6,815 bases of DNA. It comes from Pseudomonadota bacterium. GTDB lineage: Bacteria; Pseudomonadota; Alphaproteobacteria; Rhizobiales; Tepidamorphaceae. Made by a program: the position numbers and the translations under genes. Positions within the stretch are counted from its first letter, which is position 1. Each line of letters starts with the position of its first letter. Where the stretch lies: contig JAEYRQ010000597.1 of NCBI GenBank assembly GCA_023435545.1, forward strand, positions 1-6,815. Reading direction: 5' to 3'. The notes below the pieces were generated by a model. The model saw only the letters and a program-made list of their open reading frames with translations, was not told the origin of the DNA and did no database searches. Shown here one piece after another: positions 1 to 5,793 of this stretch.

Positions 1-58
<58 letters not shown>

Positions 59-218
59 GCTTCCACGTCGTCACCCAGGTGCGGCGTTCGCCCGCCATGC
101 GCGGCAGTTGTGCGCCGGCGGGGTGAATGCATCGCCCGTCCTGATGTAGTCTGCCTCCACGAATCCACGGCGCCGCGCTGAATATGCGCCGGGACCACGG
201 CGAGGGAGGGACTTGTCT
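59..218. other. Leader region upstream of the SDR operon, no gene seen
   Basis: No supported gene lies here. A short open frame, continuous with the C tract, ends at the TGA at 124-126 and could be the end of an upstream gene, but its last ~20 residues match nothing I recognise. The stretch should carry the promoter of the downstream operon, but I see no convincing -35/-10 pair or operator palindrome. A purine-rich Shine-Dalgarno, GAGGGAGGG, ends at 210. Confidence 0.4.
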
Positions 219-968
219 ATGCTGCTCGACGGCAGGACGGCGGTCATATCGGGAGCGGCGAGCCCGCGCGGAATTGGACTGGCGACGGCGCGGCTGTTCG
301 CCCGTCACGGCGCGCGGGTGGCAATCCTCGATCTCGATGCCGATTCTGCGCGTGTGGCCGCGGCGGGGATCGGTGAGACCCATCTCGGCATCGGTTGCGA
401 CGTCACCGACCAGGATGCCTGCAACCGCGCGGCCGAAGATATCCTGGCGGCGTTCGGCAAAGTCGACATCCTCATCAACAATGCCGGTATCACACAGCCG
501 CTGAAGTTCGGGGAAATCGGCCCGGACGACTGGCAGCGGGTGATCGATGTGAACCTCAAGGGCATTTTCTGCCTGAGCCGCTCGATCGTCCCGCACATGC
601 GGGAACGGCGGACGGGTGCGATCGCCTGCATGTCCTCGGTCTCGGCTCAGCGCGGCGGCGGGGTTTTCGGCGGACCACACTACGCCGCGGCGAAGTCCGG
701 AGTGCTCGGCCTCGCCAAGGCGATGGCGCGCGAGCTCGGACCCGACGGCATCCGCGTGAACTGTGTCGCGCCCGGCCTGATCGACACCGACATCACCCAG
801 GGCAAGCTCTCCGATGAGATGAAGGCGAAGATCATCGACGGCATTCCGCTCGGGCGGCTCGGCTCGGCGGAGGACGTCGCCAACATCTATCTGTTTCTCG
901 CCTCCGACCTGGCGGCCTACGTCACCGGCGCGGTGATCGACGTCAACGGCGGCATGCTGATCCACTGA
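219..968 (+). CDS. SDR family NAD(P)-dependent oxidoreductase
   Basis: Classical short-chain dehydrogenase/reductase of 249 residues, the usual length for the family; soluble and cytoplasmic. The Rossmann glycine motif is SGAASPRGIG (residues 11-20), one residue longer between the first glycines than the standard GxxxGIG. Asp38 at the end of beta-2 (VAILDLD) argues for NAD(H). NNAG is at 87-90. The catalytic set is Asn112, Ser140, Tyr155 and Lys159 (YAAAK); the Ser-to-Tyr loop is about two residues longer than in FabG. The C-terminus has the usual VTGAVIDVNGG. I chose ATG 219 because GGAGGG at 205-210 is 8 bases upstream; a TTG at 213 would add two residues but sits too close to that site. 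It is the first gene of an operon with a split transketolase, which suggests sugar or polyol oxidoreduction rather than fatty acid or steroid metabolism. The substrate is unknown. Confidence 0.95.
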   Translation: MLLDGRTAVISGAASPRGIGLATARLFARHGARVAILDLDADSARVAAAGIGETHLGIGCDVTDQDACNRAAEDILAAFGKVDILINNAGITQPLKFGEIGPDDWQRVIDVNLKGIFCLSRSIVPHMRERRTGAIACMSSVSAQRGGGVFGGPHYAAAKSGVLGLAKAMARELGPDGIRVNCVAPGLIDTDITQGKLSDEMKAKIIDGIPLGRLGSAEDVANIYLFLASDLAAYVTGAVIDVNGGMLIH

Positions 969-976
969 GGCGCGCA

Positions 977-1813
977 ATGTCGAACCGATCCAATGTCAGC
1001 CTCACGGACCGCGCCTACAACATCCGCCGCAACGCGCTGAAGATGGGACAGGTGCAGGGGCAGGGCTACATCGCCCAGGCGCTCGGCATCGCCGACGTGC
1101 TGGCGGTTTCCTATTTCCATGCGCTGACCTACCGTCCCGACGATCCGGAGTGGGAGGGGCGCGACCGCTTCCTGCTGTCAATCGGCCACTACGCCATCGC
1201 CCTCTACGCGGCGCTGGTCGAGGCCGGCATCCTGCCGGAAGACGAGATCGACACCTACGGCACCGACGACAGCCGGCTGCCGATGTCGGGGATGGCGGCC
1301 TATACGCCCGGCATGGAGATCACCGGCGGCTCGCTCGGCCACGGCCTGCCGATCGCGGTCGGCATGGCGCTCGGCCTGAGGCGCAAAGAGTCCGACGCCT
1401 TCGTCTACAACCTCTTGTCCGACGGCGAGCTCGGCGAGGGCTCGACCTGGGAGGCGGCGATGGCGGCGAGCCGGTTCGGTCTCTCCAACCTGATCGCCAT
1501 CGTCGACGTCAACGACATGCAGGCAGATGGTCCGGCAACGAAGGTCTCCGGGTTCGAGCCGCTGGACGACAAGTGGCGCGCCTTCGGCTGGCAGTGCTGG
1601 CGGGTGGACGGCAACGACATCGACGCCGTAGTCGCGGCGTTTGACGCGGCGCGGTCGAGCGGGGAGGCGCAGCCGCGCGTGGTGATCTGCGACACGAAGA
1701 TGGCGAAGGGCGTTCCGTTCCTCGAAGCGCGCGAGCGCAACCATTTCCTTCGGGTCGAGCCGGATGAATGGGAGACGGCGCTTCAGGTGTTGGACGCGGG
1801 GAGGGGGGCATGA
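977..1813 (+). CDS. Transketolase, N-terminal (TPP-binding) subunit
   Basis: This 278-residue protein covers only the first third to half of a full-length transketolase (~650 residues), the part that binds the thiamine diphosphate pyrophosphate and Mg2+. Visible landmarks are SIGH (68-71), GGSLGHG (117-123), and the TPP/Mg motif beginning LLSDGELGEG (Asp149) and closing with DVND (Asn179). Ser148 stands where many family members have Gly, a variant I recall from split transketolases. The N-terminal SGHPG motif of canonical enzymes aligns with QGY around residues 29-31, so the conserved substrate-site His appears to be Tyr31. It must pair with the next gene to form the active site. A GAGG at 967-970, overlapping the SDR stop, precedes ATG 977 by 6 bases. 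The gap after the SDR gene is 8 bp, which implies cotranscription. The aldose/ketose substrate is not determined; related split enzymes act in apiose and other sugar-catabolic clusters. Confidence 0.93.
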   Translation: MSNRSNVSLTDRAYNIRRNALKMGQVQGQGYIAQALGIADVLAVSYFHALTYRPDDPEWEGRDRFLLSIGHYAIALYAALVEAGILPEDEIDTYGTDDSRLPMSGMAAYTPGMEITGGSLGHGLPIAVGMALGLRRKESDAFVYNLLSDGELGEGSTWEAAMAASRFGLSNLIAIVDVNDMQADGPATKVSGFEPLDDKWRAFGWQCWRVDGNDIDAVVAAFDAARSSGEAQPRVVICDTKMAKGVPFLEARERNHFLRVEPDEWETALQVLDAGRGA

Positions 1814-2835
1814 GCCGGCTGTCGAAATACACGCCCCGGCCGAAGCCGGCCGACGGACGGCGGGCGACGACCTCGGCGATGATCGCCTCGCTGGCACCGG
1901 AAGGCCATCCGGCAAAGCCTGCTCCGTTCGGCCATGCGCTGGCTGAGCTTGCCCGCAAGCGGCCGGACATCGTCGGCCTGACGGCGGATCTCGGCAAGTA
2001 TACCGACCTGCACGTCTTCGCCGCGGCCCATCCCGACCGCTTCTACCAGATGGGCATGGCCGAGCAGGTGCTGATGGGGGCTGCCGCGGGTCTGGCGCGT
2101 GAGGGCTTTACTCCGTTCGCCACCACCTATGCGGTGTTCGCCTCCCGGCGCGCCTACGACTTCATCTGCATGGCGATCGCCGAGGAGAGCCTCAACGTCA
2201 AGATCGTCTGCGCCCTACCGGGCCTGACCACCGGCTACGGCCCGAGCCACCAGGCGACCGAGGACGTCGCGATCTTCCGCGGCATGCCGAACCTGACGAT
2301 CGTCGATCCGTGCGATGCCACCGAGATCGAGCAGGCGGTGCCGGCGATCGCCGACCATCCGGGGCCGGTCTACATGCGGCTGTTGCGCGGCAACGTGCCG
2401 GTGGTGCTGGAGGAGTACGGCTACCGGTTCGAACTCGGCAAGGCGAAGCTTCTGCGCGACGGCGTCGACGTGCTGTTCATCTCCTCGGGCTTCATGACGA
2501 TGCGGGTGCTGGAGGCGGCGAAGGCGCTCGAAGACGACGGCGTCGGCGCCGGCGTCCTGCACGTCTCCACCATCAAGCCGCTGGACGAGACGACGATCCT
2601 GCGGGAGGCGGGGAAATCCGGCCGGTTGGTCGTCGTCGCGGAGAACCATTCCGTCGTCGGCGGCCTCGGCGAGGCGGTGGCGGGACTGCTGCTGCGATCG
2701 GGCGTCCATCCGGCCGGCTTCCGCCAGATCGCACTTCCCGACGAATTCCTCGACGCCGGCGCGCTGCCGACCCTGCACGAGCGCTACGGCCTGTCGGCGG
2801 ACGGCGTGGCGCGAGCGGTGAAGGGCTGGCTGTAG
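1810..2835 (+). CDS. Transketolase, C-terminal subunit (Pyr and C domains)
   Basis: The 341-residue partner of the preceding gene supplies the pyrimidine-binding domain and the C-terminal domain of a split transketolase. Residues 1 to ~37 form a polar, Pro/Lys/Arg-rich lead-in. Then come FGHALAELARKRPDIVGLTADLG (40-62) and MGMAEQ, with Glu85 as the expected catalytic glutamate that activates the TPP aminopyrimidine. FATTYAVFASRRAYDFI (103-119) follows, then the substrate-channel motif GPSHQATED with His147, the counterpart of GPTHQ. The C-terminal domain starts near residue 225 (DVLFISSGFMT) and contains the VVVAENHSVVGGLGEAV segment typical of transketolase and pyruvate dehydrogenase E1-beta folds. 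I chose ATG 1810 because it overlaps the previous stop as ATGA and follows GAGGGGGG; an upstream GTG at 1768 would add 14 low-complexity residues inside the previous gene. The overlap suggests translational coupling and equal subunit amounts. Confidence 0.93.
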   Translation: MSRLSKYTPRPKPADGRRATTSAMIASLAPEGHPAKPAPFGHALAELARKRPDIVGLTADLGKYTDLHVFAAAHPDRFYQMGMAEQVLMGAAAGLAREGFTPFATTYAVFASRRAYDFICMAIAEESLNVKIVCALPGLTTGYGPSHQATEDVAIFRGMPNLTIVDPCDATEIEQAVPAIADHPGPVYMRLLRGNVPVVLEEYGYRFELGKAKLLRDGVDVLFISSGFMTMRVLEAAKALEDDGVGAGVLHVSTIKPLDETTILREAGKSGRLVVVAENHSVVGGLGEAVAGLLLRSGVHPAGFRQIALPDEFLDAGALPTLHERYGLSADGVARAVKGWL

Positions 2836-2844
2836 ACGCCTGCG

Positions 2845-2880
2845 GGCCCTTGCGGTTCGCCGTCGTGGTTGGCAAGGACC
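2845..2880. terminator. Possible bidirectional terminator between convergent genes
   Basis: In the 84-bp gap between the converging transketolase and COG0523 genes, GGCCCTTGC (2845-2853) can pair with GCAAGGACC (2872-2880), with one mismatch and an 18-base loop. A second small hairpin, AGGCC/GGCCT, lies at 2885-2902. Neither is followed by a T tract, so this rests on position and modest pairing only. Confidence 0.3.
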
Positions 2881-2919
2881 CTGAAGGCCAACGCTACGGC
2901 CTCTCGGGACAGAGCGTCT

Positions 2920-4134
2920 TCACGCAGCGTCGGACCGCCCCCATGCCGGGAAGGGGTCGGGCAGATGGCGGAAGGCCTGCGGGTCGAATTTGGCGGAATT
3001 GGGCGATCCCACCAGGCAGGCATCGAGTGCGGCGCGGATCGCTGTCTCGTCCATCCCTGCGCCGATGAACACCAGTTCCTGCCGCCGGTCACCCCATCCG
3101 GGTGCCCAGTGGCGCTTCAGCATCGCGGCCCACTCCGGATGGTCGGGCCAGCGCTGCTTCGGCACCGACGCCCACCAGAACCCCATTCCCTGAGTCCGTG
3201 CGGTGGCGCCGGCGAGGCTGAAGTCGCCGACCCAGGCGGGGCGGGTAGCGAGCCAGAACAGGCCCTTGGCGCGGATCAGGCCGGGCCAGGTCGCCTGGGT
3301 GAACTCGGCGAAGCGCTGCGGGTCGAACGGCCGCCGCGCCCGGTAGACGAAGGTGCCGACACCGTACTCCTCGGTCTCTGGGATGTGGTCGGCGAAGCCG
3401 TAGAGTTCCTTGAACCAGAGCGGGTGCTCGTGCGCCTTCTCGAAGTCGAAACGGCCGGTGTCCAGGACCTCGGTAAGGGGGACGCGCGCGAAATCCGCCT
3501 CGATCAGCCTCGCGTCCGGATTGAGCCCCTTCACGACGGCCCGCACAGAGGCGAGCATCGCGGCGTCGACCTCGGAGACCTTGTTGATGACGACGACATC
3601 AGCGAACTCGATCTGGTCGACCAGGAGATCGACCAGCGTGCGCTCGTCCTCCTCGCCGGCCGTCTCGCCCCGGTCGCGCAGGAAGTCGTGGCTGGCGTAG
3701 TCGTTCAGCAAGTTGGCAGCGTCGACCACGGTGACCATCGTATCGAGGCGGGCGACATCGGAGAGCGAGACGGACTCCTCGTCGCGGAACTCGAAGGTGG
3801 AGGCGATCGGCAGCGGCTCGGCGATGCCGGTGCCCTCGATCACCAGGTAGTCGAAGCGCCCGTCGGCGGCGAGGCGCCGGACCTCCTGCAGAAGGTCGTC
3901 GCGCAGCGTGCAGCAGATGCAGCCGTTGGTCATCTCGACCAGCTTCTCGTCGGTGCGCGACAGATCGGCGCCGCCGGCGCGCACCAGGTCGGCGTCGATG
4001 TTGACCTCGCTCATGTCGTTGACGATGACCGCCACCCGGCGGCCCTCGCGGTTGTTGAGGATGTGGTTGAGCAGCGTGGTCTTGCCGGCGCCCAGGAAGC
4101 CGGAAAGCACGGTGACGGGCAGGCGCTGGTCCAT
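2920..4134 (-). CDS. COG0523 (CobW/ZigA-type) metal-chaperone GTPase
   Basis: Cytoplasmic G3E-family P-loop GTPase of 404 residues with a CobW C-terminal domain. The Walker A loop is GFLGAGKTT (12-20). The metal-binding CxCC motif hallmark of COG0523 is GCICC (Cys72, Cys74, Cys75). A Walker B-like segment reads [12 protein letters not shown] (96-107). The guanine-specificity motif reads INKVS (183-187), with Ser where NKxD has Asp. The C-terminal domain (about 250-390) contains the [11 protein letters not shown] and GFWWA segments seen in the large ZigA/YciC-like branch. These proteins use GTP to handle or deliver zinc or related metals under limitation. The Zur-like palindrome 53 bp upstream supports a zinc role here. 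I prefer ATG 4134 because GAGG lies 6 bases before it; ATG 4146 would add four residues but has no visible Shine-Dalgarno. Cobalamin synthesis is unlikely, as no cob genes are nearby. Confidence 0.94.
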   Translation of the reverse strand: MDQRLPVTVLSGFLGAGKTTLLNHILNNREGRRVAVIVNDMSEVNIDADLVRAGGADLSRTDEKLVEMTNGCICCTLRDDLLQEVRRLAADGRFDYLVIEGTGIAEPLPIASTFEFRDEESVSLSDVARLDTMVTVVDAANLLNDYASHDFLRDRGETAGEEDERTLVDLLVDQIEFADVVVINKVSEVDAAMLASVRAVVKGLNPDARLIEADFARVPLTEVLDTGRFDFEKAHEHPLWFKELYGFADHIPETEEYGVGTFVYRARRPFDPQRFAEFTQATWPGLIRAKGLFWLATRPAWVGDFSLAGATARTQGMGFWWASVPKQRWPDHPEWAAMLKRHWAPGWGDRRQELVFIGAGMDETAIRAALDACLVGSPNSAKFDPQAFRHLPDPFPAWGRSDAA

Positions 4135-4187
4135 GGTGAGCCTCATATTGTCGGCGATGCGTCCGCCGGGTCGCAGCGAGACAGCTA

Positions 4188-4210
4188 GATATGTAACGTT
4201 ATTACATATC
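4188..4210 (-). promoter_or_regulatory. Zur-like operator palindrome
   Basis: A perfect inverted repeat with arms GATATGTAA (4188-4196) and TTACATATC (4202-4210) around the 5-base spacer CGTTA. It is a 23-bp AT-rich island in very GC-rich DNA. The ATGT...ACAT core, total length and half-site spacing fit zinc-uptake-regulator (Zur) boxes of proteobacteria, and the site lies 53 bp upstream of a COG0523 GTPase, a classic Zur target. AACGTT occurs inside the site (4195-4200) and again at 4215-4220, which may extend it. The Zur assignment is inferred from motif plus context; another Fur-family regulator such as Mur or Irr is possible. Confidence 0.65.
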
Positions 4211-4238
4211 GTTTAACGTTGGCGGCCGAGCTTGCCAA

Positions 4239-4251
4239 GGGGGGGGGCCCC
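4239..4251. repeat. G9-C4 homopolymer junction
   Basis: Nine G followed directly by four C, just upstream of the ABC ATPase remnant and close to the Zur-like site. Such a tract is prone to slippage in replication and sequencing, so it may mark a decay or breakpoint or hide a length error. Confidence 0.7.
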
Positions 4252-4342
4252 GGTCGTCCGGCGGCCGGCGAGCAAACCTGCCGGGTCGTCTGCTGTGTTG
4301 AGCCATTCACACCGGGTCGCCGCCCGTCGACTGCCGGACGGT

Positions 4343-4510
4343 CGCGACCTCATCACCCAACAGGAGACAATCGAGCTGATTGTGGAGACGGCCCGCGACG
4401 GGCGTTGTGCAGTATTGCTGGTCAGCCACGACCGCGATCTGATCGACAAGACCGCCGATCACGTCATCTCGATCGGAGACGTGTCCGGCGACATTGCCGC
4501 GGTAGCCTGA
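4343..4510 (+). pseudogene. C-terminal remnant of an ABC-type ATPase (ABC-F/Uup-like)
   Basis: The frame ending at the TGA at 4508-4510 encodes about 55 residues matching only the end of an ABC nucleotide-binding domain. A D-loop-like start (GRDLITQQETIELI) is followed by the beta-strand and H-loop AVLLVSHDRDLIDKTADHVI. The Walker A, Q-loop, LSGGQ signature and Walker B are absent, and no frame between 4216 and 4342 supplies them. The SHDRDLIDKTADHVI wording resembles ABC-F translation factors (Uup/EttA type) more than transporter ATPases. ABC-F proteins continue with a GGY segment that is missing here. The frame stays open upstream to a TTG at 4232, but that part is unlike any ABC protein, so this is probably a decayed, 5'-truncated gene. 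A small expressed protein cannot be excluded. Confidence 0.5.
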
Positions 4511-4535
4511 GGGGTGCTGCCGGAAGGTGCACCCC
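4511..4535. terminator. Hairpin between ABC remnant and tRNA-Thr, possible terminator
   Basis: GGGGTGC (4511-4517) pairs perfectly with GCACCCC (4529-4535) across an 11-base loop. It starts at the base after the stop of the ABC ATPase remnant and lies about 40 bp beyond the 3' end of the minus-strand tRNA-Thr, so it could end transcription from either side. No T tract follows on either strand. Confidence 0.4.
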
Positions 4536-4576
4536 CGGCGTCGGCCATGACAGTCGGCAGGGACAGTGAGGAGATG

Positions 4577-4651
4577 TGGTGCCGGCGGAGAGGATCGAAC
4601 TCCCGACCTTCGGTTTACAAAACCGCTGCACTACCGCTGTGCTACGCCGGC
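4577..4651 (-). tRNA. tRNA-Thr (anticodon TGT)
   Basis: Complete 75-nt tRNA on the minus strand with encoded CCA. Acceptor arms GCCGGCG and CGCCGGC pair over 7 bp with discriminator A. The D stem is GCAC/GTGC around AGCGGTA. The anticodon loop TTTGTAA gives TGT, which reads ACA and related Thr codons. The variable loop is short (AGGTC). The T arm is GGGAG-TTCGATC-CTCTC. The alternative reading GTA (Tyr) was rejected because it needs a shifted 5-base loop and bacterial tRNA-Tyr has a long variable arm. The D stem is GCAC/GTGC rather than the common GCTC/GAGC, a compensated change. Confidence 0.95.
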
Positions 4652-4668
4652 CCTGGTTGGCGCCGGCA

Positions 4669-4696
4669 CAATAGCGTCGCGGGGCGAAGGCGTCGA
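4669..4696 (-). promoter_or_regulatory. Possible promoter of tRNA-Thr
   Basis: On the minus strand, TCGACG (4691-4696) and CTATTG (4669-4674) are separated by 16 bp, which would start transcription about 10 bases before the tRNA 5' end. The spacing and position are right for a tRNA promoter, but both boxes are imperfect. Confidence 0.35.
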
Positions 4697-4894
4697 CCAG
4701 CCGAATGCGCGACGCAGACAATTTTCGCCGCCGGTATGGTAGAATTCGCAATCTCGCCGCGCTCGTATGGACGGCCGGCCGGAGGTTGGCGAATTGTTCA
4801 GGGTGTAGCGGCATCTTAATCCGCCCGCAGCCTCGTTCGCGGGTTGCGTCGAGACGTGTCGCCGGCCTTCAAGCGGTGATCAGGGAGGCATCCA

Positions 4895-5332
4895 ATGAAG
4901 CAGTCGCATTCTGCAACCGTGCTGTCGGGCGCGCTCGCCGCCGTCATCGCCCTCGGCGGCATCGCCGCAGCGCCGGAGCCCGCCCGCGCCGATGGCGGGG
5001 CGGTTGCCGCGGCTGCCATCCTGGGGGGCGTCGCCGGGTTCGCGCTCGGCGCGGCATTCCCGTTCAATGCCGGCTACGCCTACAGCCCGACCGGCTACTG
5101 GTACGTCAACGATCCGGCGCACTATCGCTATCCGACCGCCTACTACCGGTGGTATGCGCCGGCCGGCGGCTATGTCTATGTCGGCCCGAACTGGCGCTAC
5201 TGGTACCAGAACCGCCAGGTGGTCTACGCGCCGACACCCTATTTCGTCACCCCGCCGCGCGGCTACGTCTACTACCCGCCGATCCCCTACGGATACGGAC
5301 CGAATCTGCAGCCGGCGGGCGGGTACAGATAG
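4895..5332 (+). CDS. Exported Tyr/Gly/Pro-rich protein with glycine-zipper-like segment
   Basis: Unrecognised 145-residue protein. Residues 1-32 are a Sec-type signal peptide: a Lys-containing start, then hydrophobic VLSGALAAVIALGGIAAA, with probable cleavage after PARA (about residue 32). Residues 34-56 are a small-residue helix, AAAAILGGVAGFALGAA, with GxxxG-like spacing as in glycine-zipper envelope proteins. From about residue 59 onward the chain is strikingly aromatic: 21 Tyr and 4 Trp in under 90 residues, with seven YxY triplets (YAY, YWY, YRY, YVY, YWY, YVY, YGY) separated by Pro/Gly/Asn turns. It has no cysteine and no enzyme motif. AGGGAGG at 4882-4888, 6 bases before ATG 4895, supports the start. 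A periplasmic or outer-membrane-associated role is inferred. No function can be assigned. The next gene is also exported. Confidence 0.82.
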   Translation: MKQSHSATVLSGALAAVIALGGIAAAPEPARADGGAVAAAAILGGVAGFALGAAFPFNAGYAYSPTGYWYVNDPAHYRYPTAYYRWYAPAGGYVYVGPNWRYWYQNRQVVYAPTPYFVTPPRGYVYYPPIPYGYGPNLQPAGGYR

Positions 5333-5470
5333 GGGGCGCATCTGGCGCGCCTTGAATCGACGTTGCGCCTCCCGGTTTACCGAATCGCATCATCTCTCTC
5401 CTATTGTCCCCGCGCCGTGCCATCCCGGGGGTGCGGCCTGTTCAATCCCGGGCTACCCAAGGAGTTTCCA
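5333..5470. other. Intergenic leader of the small Cys-pair protein gene
   Basis: This 138-bp gap probably carries a promoter. TTTACC near 5378-5383 and CTATTG at 5402-5407 sit about 18-19 bp apart; the same CTATTG hexamer is my candidate -10 box for tRNA-Thr. The start of the next gene is fixed by AAGGAG at 5459-5464. Nothing else is evident. Confidence 0.3.
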
Positions 5471-5731
5471 ATGGACACGTTTCGCCGTTTCGCCCTCGCC
5501 GGAAGCCTTTGCGCCGGTGTCGCCCTCCTTGCCGGCCCGGCGCTCGCCCAGGATTGCGACGCGATGATGGGCGAGATCGACCAGCTGCTGCAGACCGCGA
5601 CGCTGACCGACGAGCAGCGCCAGCAGGTGCTGGATCTTCGCGACCAGGGCATGGGCGAGACCACGCGCGCCGGCGGCGACTGCACCGACACGCTGCAGCA
5701 GGCGCTCGACATCCTGAAGGGCAACAACTGA
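5471..5731 (+). CDS. Small exported protein with a conserved-looking Cys pair
   Basis: Unrecognised 86-residue protein. Residues 1-26 form a signal peptide: basic MDTFRRF, a hydrophobic core, and GPALA with cleavage expected before Gln27. Cys14 inside it is preceded by Leu, so it is not a lipobox. The ~60-residue mature part is acidic and Gln-rich and looks like helices 30-43, 46-60 and 72-83, with Cys29 and Cys71 placed to staple a helical hairpin by disulfide in the periplasm. LTDEQRQQV (45-53) resembles the LTxxQ motif of Spy/CpxP-like stress chaperones, but only one copy is present and the protein is much shorter, so this is a hint only. I chose ATG 5471 over the upstream TTG 5363 because AAGGAG lies 6 bases before it and the signal peptide begins there. 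It ends at a strong hairpin region shared with convergent rlmB. Confidence 0.82.
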   Translation: MDTFRRFALAGSLCAGVALLAGPALAQDCDAMMGEIDQLLQTATLTDEQRQQVLDLRDQGMGETTRAGGDCTDTLQQALDILKGNN

Positions 5732-5741
5732 TCCGATTTCA

Positions 5742-5760
5742 GGCGCGCCGCGTGCGCGCC
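5742..5760. terminator. GC hairpin downstream of the small Cys-pair gene
   Basis: GGCGCGC (5742-5748) pairs with GCGCGCC (5754-5760) around CGCGT. It is 10 bp after the stop at 5731 and 9 bp before a second, stronger hairpin. With no T tract it may act as an auxiliary terminator or an RNA-stabilising stem. Confidence 0.35.
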
Positions 5761-5769
5761 GAATCGCTT

Positions 5770-5793
5770 GCGGACCGGCGCTCGCCGGTCCGC
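5770..5793. terminator. Bidirectional terminator hairpin overlapping the rlmB stop
   Basis: A perfect 10-bp stem, GCGGACCGGC (5770-5779) with GCCGGTCCGC (5784-5793), has a GCTC tetraloop. It lies between two convergent genes, 38 bp past the + strand stop, and its right arm touches the last base of the rlmB TAG at 5793-5795. The T tracts are poor (TAATCC on the + strand), but the stem is strong and well placed for terminating both genes. Confidence 0.6.

Noticed and set aside
61..126. C-terminal end of an upstream coding region read through the C tract
   Set aside because: The frame is open to a TGA, but the upstream sequence is a suspect homopolymer and the ~20 non-repetitive residues match nothing I recognise, so it is not called as a gene.
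1178..1915. A 245-codon minus-strand frame across the transketolase N/C junction
   Set aside because: Low-complexity Arg/Pro/His/Ala translation without motifs, opposite well-supported genes.
2869..4188. A 439-codon open frame on the + strand antisense to the COG0523 gene
   Set aside because: It is a GC-driven shadow frame. Its translation has no recognisable domain, while the opposite strand encodes a complete GTPase with Walker A, CxCC and CobW C-terminal features.
4577..4651. tRNA-Tyr reading (GTA) of the minus-strand tRNA
   Set aside because: It requires a 5-base anticodon loop and lacks the long variable arm. The regular 7-base loop gives TGT (Thr).
4705..5355. A 216-codon + strand frame overlapping the Tyr-rich exported protein
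   Set aside because: Arg-rich translation typical of a shifted GC-rich frame. The alternative frame has a signal peptide and an ideally placed ribosome binding site.
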